A stretch of DNA of 64,000 nt from contig JBANDB010000003.1 in NCBI GenBank assembly GCA_037576215.1, positions 4,092,001 through 4,156,000 on the forward strand, in the 5' to 3' direction. Under the pieces are notes generated by a model. It did no database searches and was not told the origin of the DNA. It saw only the letters and a program-made list of their open reading frames with translations. A program made the translations under genes and the position numbers. The DNA is from Armillaria gallica. Lineage: Eukaryota; Basidiomycota; Agaricomycetes; Agaricales; Physalacriaceae. The first letter of the stretch is position 1, and each line of letters starts with the position of its first letter. Below are positions 34,137 through 45,850 of this stretch, one piece after another.

Positions 34137-34407
34137 TTAACGTGCTGGCCCCAAGGAGCAGAAATAGACACACCAATCAAGGGATGCAGCTGAGCCATGT
34201 AGGTCACCATCCACATGAGATAGCAGGCTGCAAGTGCCAGCATCAGCCCTGTCCGTATGACACTGCGCCATCATGTTAGTGTCCATCGACGGTACAGAGC
34301 CCGTACACATACATTTGGTTTGGTCCTTTGGGCACAAAGAGTGCCGACGCTGTCATAAGCGCGGCAGCGACGACCAGCACGAGAAATACTGGAATGATGG
34401 ACGCCAT
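34137..34407 (-). CDS. VMA9: V-type proton ATPase subunit e
   Basis: Small two-helix membrane subunit of the V0 sector. The ATG at 34407 gives MASIIPVFLVLVVAAALMTASALFVPKGPNQ, an intron, then IVIRTGLMLALAACYLMWMVTYMAQLHPLI, which is the complete family signature (about 70 residues). The frame opens 30 residues earlier at an ATG at 34497, but that extension is not family-like and is probably leader. The end is uncertain: using the intron after HPLI the protein ends Ala-Arg at 34137; reading through adds about 18 residues. Confidence 0.85.
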
Positions 34408-36782
34408 GTAAGTAGTAGACGACAAGGACCGTGGGAATGATTCAGACCGCACCGACGGAGCGGCAACGCCCGAGATGGACTTGTACTCAAAAGTCATAGT
34501 TCAACTAGCATACCAATACTTTTGATTCCGACGAACCAACCCGGCAGTGAACTCTGCTCGCGACTTGTTCGTGTACTAAGTTCAACACTTTCGGGTACCG
34601 GTTTATGGCTACTTGTCAAGCGCGTATCTGTCTTTCTAGCTCCGGGAACTTTGCGGAAATCGGGGTCCAAGAATACTCGATATACATAGCATCGGTTCTA
34701 CTGTGTTGCCGCGAGGTCTCGGTAGTGTGGGCCGTGCTACAGCATATGATGGCAATGGCTCCGTGGAAGACAGACACTTATTTAACGTCTTCAATGGAAT
34801 CATGGGTTAGTTTGAATTTCTACTGCTGTTCTGTGGCGGATCGCTCCATTGACTACAAAAGTACCCAATACGGGATTTGCCTGGCATATTGGGTCATGTG
34901 CGCAAAAACACTCAAGTGAGGTTCCAAACTACTATGCTTGTCATATTGCATTCAAAGACTATTTGTGTCCAACAATCGAGCTCCAAGAAACCTTCCACAC
35001 TTCGTTATTAGACAACTTCCCATTCTCTACCCCAGGTCTGCTATATAAAAAGTTCGTTTCAAAATGGCTCATAGAGCTGTTTGTCGCTAGTGTGAGAGCT
35101 ATCTCACTATCTTATTTATTGCTCGGCGAGAATAAGTTGGAAGGAAGGCACCCGATGCAGCTAGTAGTTACTAGTTGACGCGCGCGATGGAACTTAGAGG
35201 CAAAAGCAAGGCTTCGACGATTCTTCCATACGTGAGCGTCGCGATGATGACTTAGGTCGCCGTGTGTTCTGACTACAAGCAGACATTTCGTTCACACCAA
35301 AACAAAATCGCGCCCGAAGCCGATGAGGTGCAATACAAACAACTTCGTTAGAACATGATCCTTGCGACTCATCTTGAGCGCCTGCACACAGCTTGTGCTG
35401 TTTGTACTTACCCATTGGCGAATGGAAATAAATTTCCCAAGGAAAGTCTGAATCCAATTATAAAAAGATAGTCCCACAAAGAACCCCCAAGGCTTCTTTA
35501 CTTCCAGTGCGTTGGGTCCGATCGTGAAAGCGCATTCAGTACGTGGGCTCCTGCACGCTGGCGTGGTTGATTTCAAGTTTCGATCCACATGCCGCCACCA
35601 CCCCGGAACCTGGGGAATGCCCTGCGGGTGCAGTTCTGTGGGATCTTTCCGGTGTCGTATAAGGTGTTCACCGCAAGTCCAACTGGCTCGAGTCAATCAT
35701 GTCGTGAAGCTGAGTGTCAAATAACAGACCCTTGCATGTCGTCAGATCGACGGGAAGATTTGGCCTCTCATCGGGTACTAAAGCATCCTGTGTCAATGGC
35801 TACACATACGGAAAAAGTTATCGCAAATCACCGAGTGCTAAGTTCAATATATATCGTCACTCGATCCAGACCGGGAAGAGTCGTGGTGGCGCAGGCTCTC
35901 TATAGCCTGTGCAGTGGCGCAAAGAGACGAGTCAATTTAGCGACTCGGAGGGGGTGAGAGACGGGTACAGATTACATTCAATTTCTCTCGAGAGGGTGGT
36001 AGTATCTTAACTACGAAGACTTTTCGGATAAAACAGCTGTCAGAGCTCCCTGAATAACTCACGGCATCTTAGGTTAGTCGCGGTTGAAAGACTCTGCCAA
36101 ATGCCATGTCTAGCTGTAATGCCACAAACCCTTGTATTCAGGCGTATTCAATATAAATTTGCATTAGACAGTTAGGTCCCTCGAGTGTCAACTTCGTGTA
36201 AGAAGAGAATACGCAGTCGTCCATTGTAATTTTCGTGACATGACAACGGTGCAACCATCGTAGAGCTGGTCAAGAATTGCGTTAATATCGAGATCGCCGC
36301 GTCTTAAAGGTATATGACAGCTTGTTATAGACGGCCGGGAAGAGCGGAGGAAGAGAGCAAGTGACGACTCTTAGACTTGCCAAGTTCAACGCTGCACTGC
36401 ACGGCAATTTCTGAGGACGCAATACCGACGATGAACCAGCTCAGTCTGTAGTTCCCGGACCCAGGGTTAAAGGCACGCCCAAGTAGCGCCAGTCAAACTC
36501 CTCTGTTTCCAGAAAGTAATAGATAGAGTACCCGCGACCTGCACGAGTCCGAGAAGTAGGGGGCAAACAGGATAAAGTTCTGTACCGCGCTGTGCTGCTC
36601 TTGAGAATGGAGGCAGTGGTTGCAGATATCGGAGACCGACACGGAGACTGTCTAGATAGGAATGAGTGATTCAGTGGGCGCGGCGAAACCGTTGTTCGGT
36701 ACAAACGATTAGGCCTTTAGGAGTTGCCTTTTCAGAAAAGTGAGTTGCCGAATCTGGATTTTCTCCTTACACTCGGATCACC
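34408..36782. other. Gene-poor stretch of about 2.4 kb
   Basis: Short frames only on both strands. The longest (35292-35696, minus; 35589-35957, plus) show no family resemblance and carry no plausible exon chain. I could not see transposon hallmarks (no transposase, integrase or reverse-transcriptase motif, no obvious terminal repeats). It includes the promoters of VMA9 and TAN1. Confidence 0.45.
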
Positions 36783-38048
36783 ATGGCCGACGAGTCATCC
36801 AAACGGAAGTCCCAAGGTTCAGACAAAAAGAGGAAGAAATATCGCTCGGTATTATCTCAAGCTAATCCTCTACCCCCAACTCACTCGAATACCCAGGATG
36901 GGAGTCCAATCTGGAGTAAAAGACACATCGATGGACCTGGAGTATGGGTGAGCTGTACGTATAATAACAAATAACCAGTGCCACCTTTATGACACCGTTT
37001 TACTCTCAGGTGTCAAAGGAAAAGAAAAGCAAACGGTTGGGGAATTGTATGATTTATTTGACTCAGTGGGCGTATTTTCCGACTTAGCTTTCAAGTACTA
37101 ATTATCCTTTAGCTGGCATCAGATCTATGGCCGCTCGGAGGTGACGAAAAGGACGCCGATTCAGATGATGATGATGATGATGATGATGACGATACCGGCG
37201 CTGCCTCGTTAAGTCTGGAAGCTCAAATATCCAATGAGATATCAGCGATGAAAAGACCCAGACACGAACAGAGGTTCAGTAAGAAACTTGTGTGCTTCCG
37301 TGGTTGTGGGTTGTTACTGATGTATTTCAGCGAACTGTCAGACAAATACACCTTGCGGTTCGGTCTTTAGCATTGTCCTAAGCTTCTCCCGACGCTGAAC
37401 TAATCTTAGTGGTTTTCATATCTTGTAAGCCTCCGGTGGATCCTGTTCGATTAGTCGAAACACATATCAGGAATGTCCAGAAAACGGGATTCATGCGTAC
37501 GAGGTTTGTTTTCATTTGCTCCTGAAGCGTACCGCATGCTCAGCGCCTTCGTCTCCATTAGATACTGTCATAGGTTCGTGCCGGTATCAGGATCATGTGT
37601 CACCAATGTACCGGAGATACAAGCACTGTGTCGGTCTACACTCGAGCCGTTTTTTGCGCGTGAACCGGAACGAAAATATAGCGTAAGTAAGATGCTCAGA
37701 TTTTTAGCCACTGAACTAACTACCGCATGCAGTACAAGATAGAGCTTCGAATCCGCAACCATACATCACTATCTCGCCCCACCATCATTCAAACCATCGC
37801 TGATTGCGTACCAGAAGGGCACGTTGTCAATTTAACAGATCCCAGTCTTTTCATCTTAGTTGAAGTGTTCAAGGTACGCATATTTTAGCAGGTTAGTATC
37901 ATGAAATGAACTGACCGGTCAATAGAGTGTTCTTGGCGTCGCTATCACCCGAGAGTATTACAGTTTACAGAAGTTCAACGTTATGGAGATCTCGAATCGT
38001 ACCCAAACTAAGGGGACTGATGGAGAAAGTCGTGTTGACAGTATTTGA
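36783..38048 (+). CDS. TAN1: tRNA acetylation adaptor TAN1 (THUMP domain)
   Basis: Binds tRNA and helps Kre33/NAT10 form N4-acetylcytidine at C12 of tRNA-Ser and tRNA-Leu. Exons give MADESSKRKSQGSDKKRKKYR, WSKRHIDGPGVWVSCVKGKEKQTVGELYDLFDSLASDLWP, an acidic run of ten Asp, AQISNEISAMKRPR, VVFISCKPPVDPVRLVETHIRNVQKTG, RYCHRFVPVSGSC and the THUMP core YKIELRIRNHTSLSR...VNLTDPSLFILVEVFKSVLGVAITREYYSLQKFNVMEIS. The Asp run is encoded by a GAT microsatellite. At least six short introns, some exons under 60 nt. Complete, with length near the family norm. Confidence 0.88.
37164..37190 (+). repeat. GAT microsatellite coding poly-Asp in TAN1
   Basis: Eight GAT units plus GAC, followed by one more GAT, all in frame, giving ten consecutive Asp. 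A unit gained or lost would not shift the frame. Confidence 0.9.
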
Positions 38049-38332
38049 GCATATCTCGGAGCACCAATGTATATGAATAGCAGAATAGCATCAAGCTTTA
38101 TTACAGAAGTGTAGTATGTACTGCCTATGTACAATATGTTACTGAGGTACTAGTAGTGTGTGAGTCGTGTAAATAATCGTGCTATTATTAATCCATTACT
38201 ATACCAAGACAGACTACAACATCGTATTTCCGTCCCCAAAGCATGCAGTATAGCGTAAGACATGAAAGCAAGGGTTCGGACTAAACCAGGGAACTAGAAA
38301 GTCAATATGTACAAATTTTACGGCGTGTTCTC

Positions 38333-39810
38333 TCACGAGAGATAATTATAATTGAGCGCGTTCGCCGATGTCGAACTAGGGTGCGAGTGGTGCGAGTACG
38401 ACCAGCTTTCGCCACTGTCAGATCGCCAACTCGACATCTGTCTAGGACTTTCGGACGACCCTGACCAATTAGACGTCGGCGGTTGTGCCCATTGACGAGA
38501 GCTGCTGACGGCTTGTTGAGGCTATCAAGTAATAGATATCAGTTCACCGCGTCAAAGATAAGGAGATGGAGGCTCACATATGAGTCGCTATACGTATGAT
38601 AAGCGTGAGACGTTGGACGCCTGAACTGGTAGAAAATGGAAATCATTGCGTTGTCGTTTTGGAACTGTCCGTTGAACTGTCCCGGACAGCCTTGAGCGAA
38701 GATGTTCTGAACGATGGTGTATTGCATTGGATCTAATAATTATCAGAATTGGCAGTTCCGTCGGCATGTAATATACTACGTACTGGAATCATTGAACATC
38801 ACTTTCCAGAACTTGGGAGAAAGGGAGACGCTGTATAACCAGCCTGTTCGGTCCATAGGAGAACCTAGACACGACATCGGTGCGACTTCCGAGTGTATTG
38901 GGAGACTCAAAGTGTCAACGAAGGCGGAGAAAGTGCATTGCTGATTGACTGGGTACGGCGACATAAAGTTTATGGTAGGGTCTGATCCAGAAAGAGGTAA
39001 GGATGCGTGATAGGACGAGGCGGAGGCCAAAGGTGCAAGGCGAATGTGAAGAGGAGAGTCCCTGCGGTTTGCGACGAAATTGACCAAGGGTTGTTGTCTA
39101 GGGTACGGCTGCTCGAGAATAATGTCTACCCAAATGTTCAGCCGCTGGCTAGGAGGTTGCTGGCCTCGAAGGTCTGGTAATGGTGAAGTGGTGTGGACGG
39201 GGCTTCCATTTGAAGAACCCGTCCCCAAATCCACATCGTTGTCGAACGGGCGGCATATAAGGTTGAGAACTGTAAGCAATTGATCGGTATTAATGCCGTT
39301 GAATATGATCCATTAATCACGGACTTACTTTCTTCGCCTTTGCATGTGTCCCTCATTTGTTGTAGCCGACTTCCCACCTGCTTGGGTGTCCGCCGTTTCC
39401 CAGTAGAATCAAAAATATAGTCGGAAATAAAACGGTTGCGCATGGGGAAACGTCCGGGGGATTTGGAAGAGCGAAGTTCCGGACTTGGTTTGTATTTCTG
39501 GAGGGCTTCGCGGGGACGATGAGTACCAGCGCCTGCGGACAGGTACAACTGCGGGTTCACCTTCAATCAATGCAGCCTCCCTGTTGCACATAGTCAGGTC
39601 GTTGACTTGATCGGCAATGTATGTTACGTACAGATTGGGCGGCCATACTGCCTCTCCTTTTCCTTTCAACGTTTTCCAGCTCCTGCGACCAGTCGCAGCG
39701 ATCTGTGCAACGTCTCGGGATTGCTCATCGGCAGAAGGGGTGTAGGATAGATCCTCGACAGTGGACAATCCAACATAGCTAGCAGAGATGTTGTCGGCGT
39801 ATGAAGGCAT
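38333..39810 (-). CDS. TEA/ATTS domain transcription factor (TEC1/AbaA family)
   Basis: DNA-binding regulator related to yeast Tec1 and Aspergillus AbaA, which control filamentation and conidiation. The ATG at 39810 is followed by about 50 residues and then the TEA domain split over three exons: RSWKTLKGKGEAVWPPNLEAALIEALQKYKP, SKSPGRFPMRNRFISDYIFDSTGKRRTPKQVGSRLQQMRDTC. The recognition helix (RTPKQVGSRLQQM) is intact. Downstream regions (LNIWVDIILEQPYPRQQPLVNF, PIHSEVAPMSCLGSPMDRTGWLYSV, YTIVQNIFAQGCPGQFNGQFQNDNAMISIFYQF) resemble the beta-sandwich activation domain of TEAD proteins. It ends NALNYNYLS at 38333. A TATA box lies 40 bp upstream of the ATG. Confidence 0.9.
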
Positions 39811-41391
39811 GAGAGTAGGGTAGTCGAAAACATGGATTGACCCCCTCTGTTTATATACAATTTGGCACTCCTAGATTCAGTCGCACCTGAGGCCAGAGTG
39901 ACGGGTCAAGAAGCGTAAAAGTTGCCTGAATATGCCATCGTTCAGGTATTGATGCCGTATGTAATGATCTACGAAATGAGCTGATCGAGGATGTTGGCAA
40001 ACGGTTTCCAAACCAGCCGTAAAGCATTGGTTCATAGTTTCCGAAGAGAAGATCGCCTAGGCTTTGCGTAACAGGTTGTTCTCGAACTGGTTAACGAAGT
40101 CGGTTCTCTGGTTGCGGAATTTGGCATCTTAGGAATAAACGCATCGGGTACCATAACAACTCGTAGGAGCAAAGTGGCGAGGGCCGACGATACATATGGG
40201 TTTCGAAACGGACCAGGCGCTGAATTGATCGGAATGGCGACAACTAAAAATCGGGTTTGGGTCTCCCCGCAAGCCACAGACTTGTCTCAGATACGCGTAC
40301 CATCGATCATTCGGGAGCACAAAAATTACAAGGTACGTCTCGATCGCCTTGATTGTACGGTAGTTTCCCTGTGGTATCAAAGCTGTGCATCACGGTCGCC
40401 TTCTCGGGACATCCAAAACTCACCGGAAGCGGTTGGTGAGAAAAGTTCTCCGAAGTGATACAGGGCACGGTTCGCTCGTCTCCTTGCGCCCGTATGGTTT
40501 CTGGAATACCTGTTTGTATAGAATCTTAAGCGCGTTACGCTTAATTCGAAGGGTTGTCATATTGGGATAAGAGATTTCCCAGCTAAATCTTGTAGCTTCG
40601 CGGAGTGTGGAGTTGCCTAAGTGAATTTTGACATTTCAAACCTCATGCGAAGAACATGAGGTGAAGGCGTGTCATTTACCCGTCATATAGCTTCCGCAGA
40701 TGGTCTGTATAGCGTCAGATAGAAACGGCATTCTACGGATTAAGAATCCCACCTAATTCTGCAATGGGCATATGAAATGATCTCCAGATTCGAGTCCGAG
40801 ATCGTAGGCACAAAACGCGTGTATCAAAAGTTTTTACCCAATTACAGAATAATGCAACATATTCAACATGGCGGCAAAGGGACGAAAATTTCGTGACTGA
40901 GGGTCGGGTCCGGAAACACCCAGCGCAAGGACGACCAGCACTAGCGACCAACGTACCGATCACACCACTAAATACCCACCGATTGATGGCCGTATGCGAT
41001 TGTTTTTGACACTAGATCGTTGGGAAAAGAATTTTCTGACAGGTTAGTACAAGAATGGGCAAACAGTGCGAGTCAGTTTCGCAGTCAATGGTTCTAGGCT
41101 CACTAGGAACAGATGAGAAAACGAAAATCATATACCAAAATGCGGTGCACAGAGAAGTCAACATAAGAACAGATTTCGTGGTTATCGGATGGAGTTGAAG
41201 AGCTCAGGCGTCGACTTGGGTTAACGTCACGGCACGGGTTGTGATGTCACGCGTCCATGGTTGTGCAAGTTAAGTAAGTTAGTTCGATGACAACTGAACC
41301 AGAATTCGTAGATTGATCTCGAAGAAAATGAAAACTCATAATCATTTGTCGAAAAAAACGGGTTCTTGGCCGTTGCCCTGCGGACTGAGAT
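39811..41391. other. Unassigned stretch with one long open frame
   Basis: Contains an open plus-strand frame of about 130 codons from roughly 40065 to 40458 (VVLELVNEVGSLVAEFGILGI, GFRNGPGAELIGMATTKNRVW, QIRVPSIIREHKNYK) that has no ATG of its own and starts behind an AG acceptor. A neighbouring open segment (about 39945-40019, DAVCNDLRNELIEDVGKRFP) does not join it in frame. It may be a decayed or mis-assembled gene; no family recognised. The segment 41241-41255 repeats a 15-mer found in the RFC5 promoter. Confidence 0.35.
39850..39857 (-). promoter_or_regulatory. TATA box of the TEA factor gene
   Basis: TATATAAA on the minus strand, 40 bp before the ATG at 39810. Confidence 0.45.
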
Positions 41392-43176
41392 TTAGAGATC
41401 TGCTTCACCGCAAGTAGCATTCCATATCGCATCGCCCCAAGTAACTGATGTGCTGAAGGCGTTCGAGTCCACGAACTTATCAAAGGAACAAGATCCATAG
41501 GACCTATCTTGTTCGGTCGCTGCGCATGCCGATAAGGAGAATGGAGAGCCATTCATAATAAGACGAATCTGCGGTCCGTTGAACCTGAGAATGAAGGGAG
41601 CTAGGTTGTATTTATCATGACAAGTTAATTGAAACAATGGCTTACGAAGACGAGCATGTGAACTTTTCCCATACCATCTGCGCACCAAACGGTACTTGAG
41701 TGGAAGTACGAAAGGCTCTGTTCGGAGGCACGGGTCCGGTCGCAGAGAGCGGGGGGGTGTCCCTGTATTGAATATCAGCTGTCAGTTTGTTGTTGCCTGG
41801 ATAGAACGCCGTTCAACTTCGCCAATCCCAAGGCGGCAAAAGCCGTGTCAATCGTTGTGTCGTGACCGAATTCCAAATAAACGGCGGATGCATTCCCTGT
41901 CGAGTCGGAGAACCTGTAAAGAGGAAGGAATGAATCGGCAGGCTCCGTGGTAGCCGACTCTGGCTACTGACCGCTCAATCAACTTCTTAACAAAAATGGT
42001 GCCCAAAAGGGGGCCCATGTTCCCGGGGAGATTATATCCGAATGCGCCATCCATGAGGATGTCCAATTCGTATCTAATCTCAGTGATTAGTTATGAGAAA
42101 GGTTCACGGTAGAAGACCACCGGCTCACTCAAAATTGGCAAGTTCGTCATGGTTGAATACATCGCACCACGGGGAAACGCGCAGTGTCGCGTAATCATAT
42201 GCGCAAGCGTATAGCGCGCCGTGAGTATCAGCATCCGTCAGGTTGACTCCAGGGAGCAAACTGTTGAGACGCTCGGTTATCGCAGGTAGATACACGGAAT
42301 CCCAGGTTTCTACTGCCTAGAAATTAATTGAATAAGTCGAGGACGCCCGAAATGCGGACAAACATACATCTCCGCCGTATGAGTACGCCCAGTTGGCACA
42401 TGTGTCCATCGGGGTGATCCAGGATATTGTAACCTCGTCCTCAGGGATAGTAGAGAAAACTCTCGACTCGAGCTCAGCCCACTCGCGACCGAAGTATCCC
42501 TGACTAAACCACTGGGCTGATTCCACGACCTGGGTGTTTTCGTTACCATCCTACCCGTCCCACAATACAAATACTGCATATCCTCACCCTGTCTTGATCT
42601 CCAGCAAGTACGCTGGTAGCCTCCAGGTGCTGGTACTTGAGCCGAAAACTAAAATAAAACCGAAAAATGATGAGCACCGGGGCAACGGAACGTAGGATGA
42701 CGCTAGACCACGATCGAATGGAACTACGCGTACGTACTTTACACCATGATCGAACATCTCTTTTCTGCCTGGGGCGGTAAGGTTGTCGTGGCCTAGAGTC
42801 GTAACATAGCCACTTTTCAGGAATTGCAGGTTATCAGGAAGGTCAGCATTTTGAATATATTCCGTGGACGCGGCTAGTTTTTCTGTGAGATTTGTGATAT
42901 ACACGAGTTCCGACTGCAGAGGCCATCGACTGCCATGACGCCCCATCTGAATGCAGAGGAATATGAGATTGTGGCGCGGGTTACATAGGTGAAGCTACGC
43001 ACCAGCATCACCTGCACGACGGTGCAGTCTTCTGGCAACGTCTCGGACACTCCACGGGGAACAGGAGCCTTGTGATACGGAGACAAATTGCCCAACCAGT
43101 TGTATTTTTCGGCTGAAACGACAGCAACGAAACCTGTGACGTTCAGGAGAAACTGGAGAGTTCTGAACAATACCAT
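41392..43176 (-). CDS. Secreted histidine acid phosphatase, phytase-like
   Basis: Branch-2 histidine phosphatase releasing phosphate from phytate or other esters outside the cell. A signal peptide (MVLFRTLQFLLNVTGFVAVVSA) starts at 43176. The catalytic motif MGRHGSRWP supplies the nucleophilic His and two Arg; AVYLEFGHDTT supplies the HD proton donor. Other family segments are NWLGNLSPYHKAPVP, LPEDCTVVQVMLMGRHG, YGGDAVETWDSVYLPAITERLNSLLPGVNL, ALYACAYDYATL and FGAQMVWEKFTC; the C-terminus has paired Cys (SLSACAATEQDRSYGSCSFDKFV) and ends GEADL. Several N-glycosylation sequons (NLT, NAT). About ten introns, no lesion seen. Whether it hydrolyses phytate cannot be told from sequence. Confidence 0.9.
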
Positions 43177-43801
43177 CCCGGCAACTGATGTTCCTACAGA
43201 GAAAAAATCGCTGTAAAAGAGGACTTTGCTGTTCGAGAGCCGTTATCACTAGCAAGCGTTTAGCTCCGTGTGGACGCGTGGATATCGGGGTATTATCTGC
43301 CAGGTGTCTCCCTGAACCTGACGTGCATGTGGCGCGCATTGGAGCGCATCATAATTTGTATAGGTTATCGGTGCAAGTTCGATTTCGCCATTACTGCTTC
43401 CCCACGACCGTGCAATAATAATAAAACTACATCTAAATTTGTGGTATGGTACTGTGAAAAATTTGAACCCGATAGTAGGATAGTGTTTGAAAAATCTATA
43501 CCAGGACAAAAACTGCGAACGATTGCAACTGAAATGGACAGCAAGATGTGAATGACGATGCGAAGCGGACGATGAGATGGGACTGCTACGAAGAGATGTG
43601 TGTGATAATAGATGGGTGGGTATCGTTAATGGGGAGACGTAATTTAAAAGAAACTCTCGTGCGCTGGCCGTAACATGTTTCTCTAAGTAATTGTGATGAA
43701 ATGCAAGGAGAAAGTCAATATGAGCCTCGCCATGAAAGCACTCTGCTTTTTGAGATCATTCCGCCGTCTTCCTCCATACAGACGCGAAATTCGTCGTGAG
43801 G
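43177..43801. other. Intergenic, phosphatase promoter side
   Basis: About 625 bp with only short frames. It holds the promoter of the acid phosphatase and the 3' end of the Nudix gene. I saw no CACGTG box here. Confidence 0.5.
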
Positions 43802-44425
43802 TTACCGTGACGGGGCAAGCGACGACAGCTTGAGCCCCTGGGACAGCTCGGCCTTCCACTCTAATCTTCGGACAGCCTCAGCATAGTCCACCCATTCGCG
43901 TTTTCGTTCGTTGCGTTCTAGCCAATCTTGGTCGAGTGCGTTGACGTCTAGTTCGTAAAAGTGATACGTTGCAGACGGTGTCGGTATTGTGATGACGAAG
44001 CGTGTTATTGTCCCGCGTACACCAGCTAGTGGAGATGCGAACAACACGAACAGGGCACGGCAAAAGGAGAGAGGGAGGAGAATCAGGAGGTGAGGTGACG
44101 GATAGAGGGACAAAGGGTGAGACCTTCTTCCAAGGCTTCCCGCAACGCAGCATTCTCCAACTTTACATCTGTAGACTCCCAGCCGCCCTTCGGTACTACA
44201 CGGCAATGCCGAGAAAAGGAGAGTCAGCATTCGGCAATGACGACATTAAAATAGCGGAACAGAGAACACAGAGAAACAGCGGAATGAAACGGAATACGAA
44301 TAGGACTCACAGACCCAATTGTCAGGTCGCTTACGACTTGTGACGACCAAGACCTTGCCAGCTGCACGGGCAATGGGTATTGCGCAGCACACGATGCGGG
44401 GTGTCGAACGACCTTTGGTGCCCAT
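43802..44425 (-). CDS. Nudix hydrolase, diphosphoinositol-polyphosphate phosphohydrolase type
   Basis: Cleaves diphosphoinositol polyphosphates or diadenosine polyphosphates. The ATG at 44425 gives MGTKGRSTPRIVCCAIPIARAAGKVLVVTSRKRPDNWV; the next exons give CPKGGWES and ENAALREALEEAG, the Nudix box with its REALEE metal-binding glutamates, interrupted by an intron just before the AG of EEAG. VRGTITRFVITIP, YHFYELDVNALDQDWLERNERKREWVDYAEAVRRLEWKAEL completes the fold, with the basic loop typical of the DIPP/Aps1 subgroup. Complete, about 160 residues, with two introns. Confidence 0.88.
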
Positions 44426-45850
44426 CGCGACGGTTGTAGAGCGAAAAAAGAGGTGGAAAAACTAAGGCAGAAAGGTGTCTGGATAACGGTTCAACAGGCC
44501 TTCATGAGCTGAAGGGCGTGAGCAAGGGAAGCCGTGGTCAGCGTCGAGGCAGACGACCAAATAGAGTGAGAGCTGGAGGACGTCCTCAGGCCACGCCTGC
44601 TACGAGTTGAGAGTCTGGAAGACGGCTGACAGCAGAGACACGGACAAAAAGGCGAGTACAACACGCAAGCTGTGGAAAAAAGAACGTCAGCACGGCAAGT
44701 CGAGAAAAAGTTGTGGACCATACCTGCCAATAAGAGTAAGTTGAGGGCTAAATGGTGGAGTTATTGGACCTAAATCCTATGTAAAAGACAGGGATTCGGG
44801 GGCAGAGGTGAGGGGAGACGACAAGGATGCTGTTTAAAAGGAGGTGAAAGGAGGGAGCAAAAAAGTTGGACTTTGTCAAAGAGCTGGAATTAGTAGAGAC
44901 CTATTTGGCGCTTACGTTTTCAAAGCCTCACGAACGTGTCTCGGCATCTGCGCCGAGTGGCGTATTACCTTGCCTTTGATGGCCTATCAACTCCTCCGCA
45001 GGTTGACCGCTGTGCTTGCATCCCCTCAAAACATACGCAAAACAATAGAAACACGTTTCCGGACCTTCCTTCTGCTTCTTCTTAGATTGTTCCTTCCTCA
45101 AGATCCACTATTAATAGCAAAAAAGAATATCGGTACACCTCTTGCTTTCTACCGGGTTATCGGCACTGAACAATTCATGAAGTCCAGCTACATCAAAAAT
45201 TCAAACCTTCACACAACCTTGCCGAGTTTCCCGACTGACTCAGCGGCCGTTGAATATATTCACAGGATTAGCGCTTGCTTTGATCAATCCGAATGTCAGA
45301 AGTAGTGTGTCATCTCATCATCTCGCGACTCCTAGCATAGTACGCCAATGAAATACCTACTGCACCCACTTTCGGGAGCCACTGACCGGGAAAACCCGAC
45401 CAAAGATTCCAGGCAATAGGAAACAGATGTTTAGCGATCCAGAAACTAGCAGAAAAATGCCGACATCCGTTCGCAAAGATGCGTTACCTCAAAACCGCGA
45501 TCATAACGGAAAACAGATGCAGGCAAATAAAGCTAGAGCTGCATTCAACTTTGTGCGCATGTCAAGGACTCCATGTCCTGATCAAGTGCCTAGTCAATGG
45601 TGTCAGGACCACCTAAAGTTCAAAAATGTATAAATCACTTGTACGCAAAACCTGGAGACCACATGTGCCCTTTCGGAGAAATGTACGTTGATGGTCTCGT
45701 TCAAGGGTCTTGACGCTTGAGACATCGCTATACGGACCGGTATACAACGGGCCCTGCACTGCCCTGCAAGATCCTTAACGACAATATTAATTGAACGCCT
45801 ATTCCACAGTCTATAGCTGGGCACTAGGCTCATCAGCGTTCTAAAACACT
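44426..45850. other. Gene-poor stretch of about 1.4 kb
   Basis: The longest frame (44844-45305, plus) lacks an ATG and shows no family resemblance. No RNA gene recognised. The stretch separates two genes on the same strand. Confidence 0.45.

Noticed and set aside
34408..34497. Thirty-residue N-terminal extension of V-ATPase subunit e
   Set aside because: The family starts at MASIIPVF; the upstream part is Ser/Pro-rich and not family-like, so it was treated as 5' leader.
35292..35957. Frames in the 34.4-36.8 kb gap considered as a secreted Cys/Gly-rich protein or a transposon remnant
   Set aside because: No signal peptide, no consistent exon chain, and no transposase, reverse transcriptase or terminal repeat was visible.
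44844..45305. A 153-codon plus-strand frame in the gap before the ZIP gene
   Set aside because: It begins with GTG, not ATG, has no family resemblance and no exon context.
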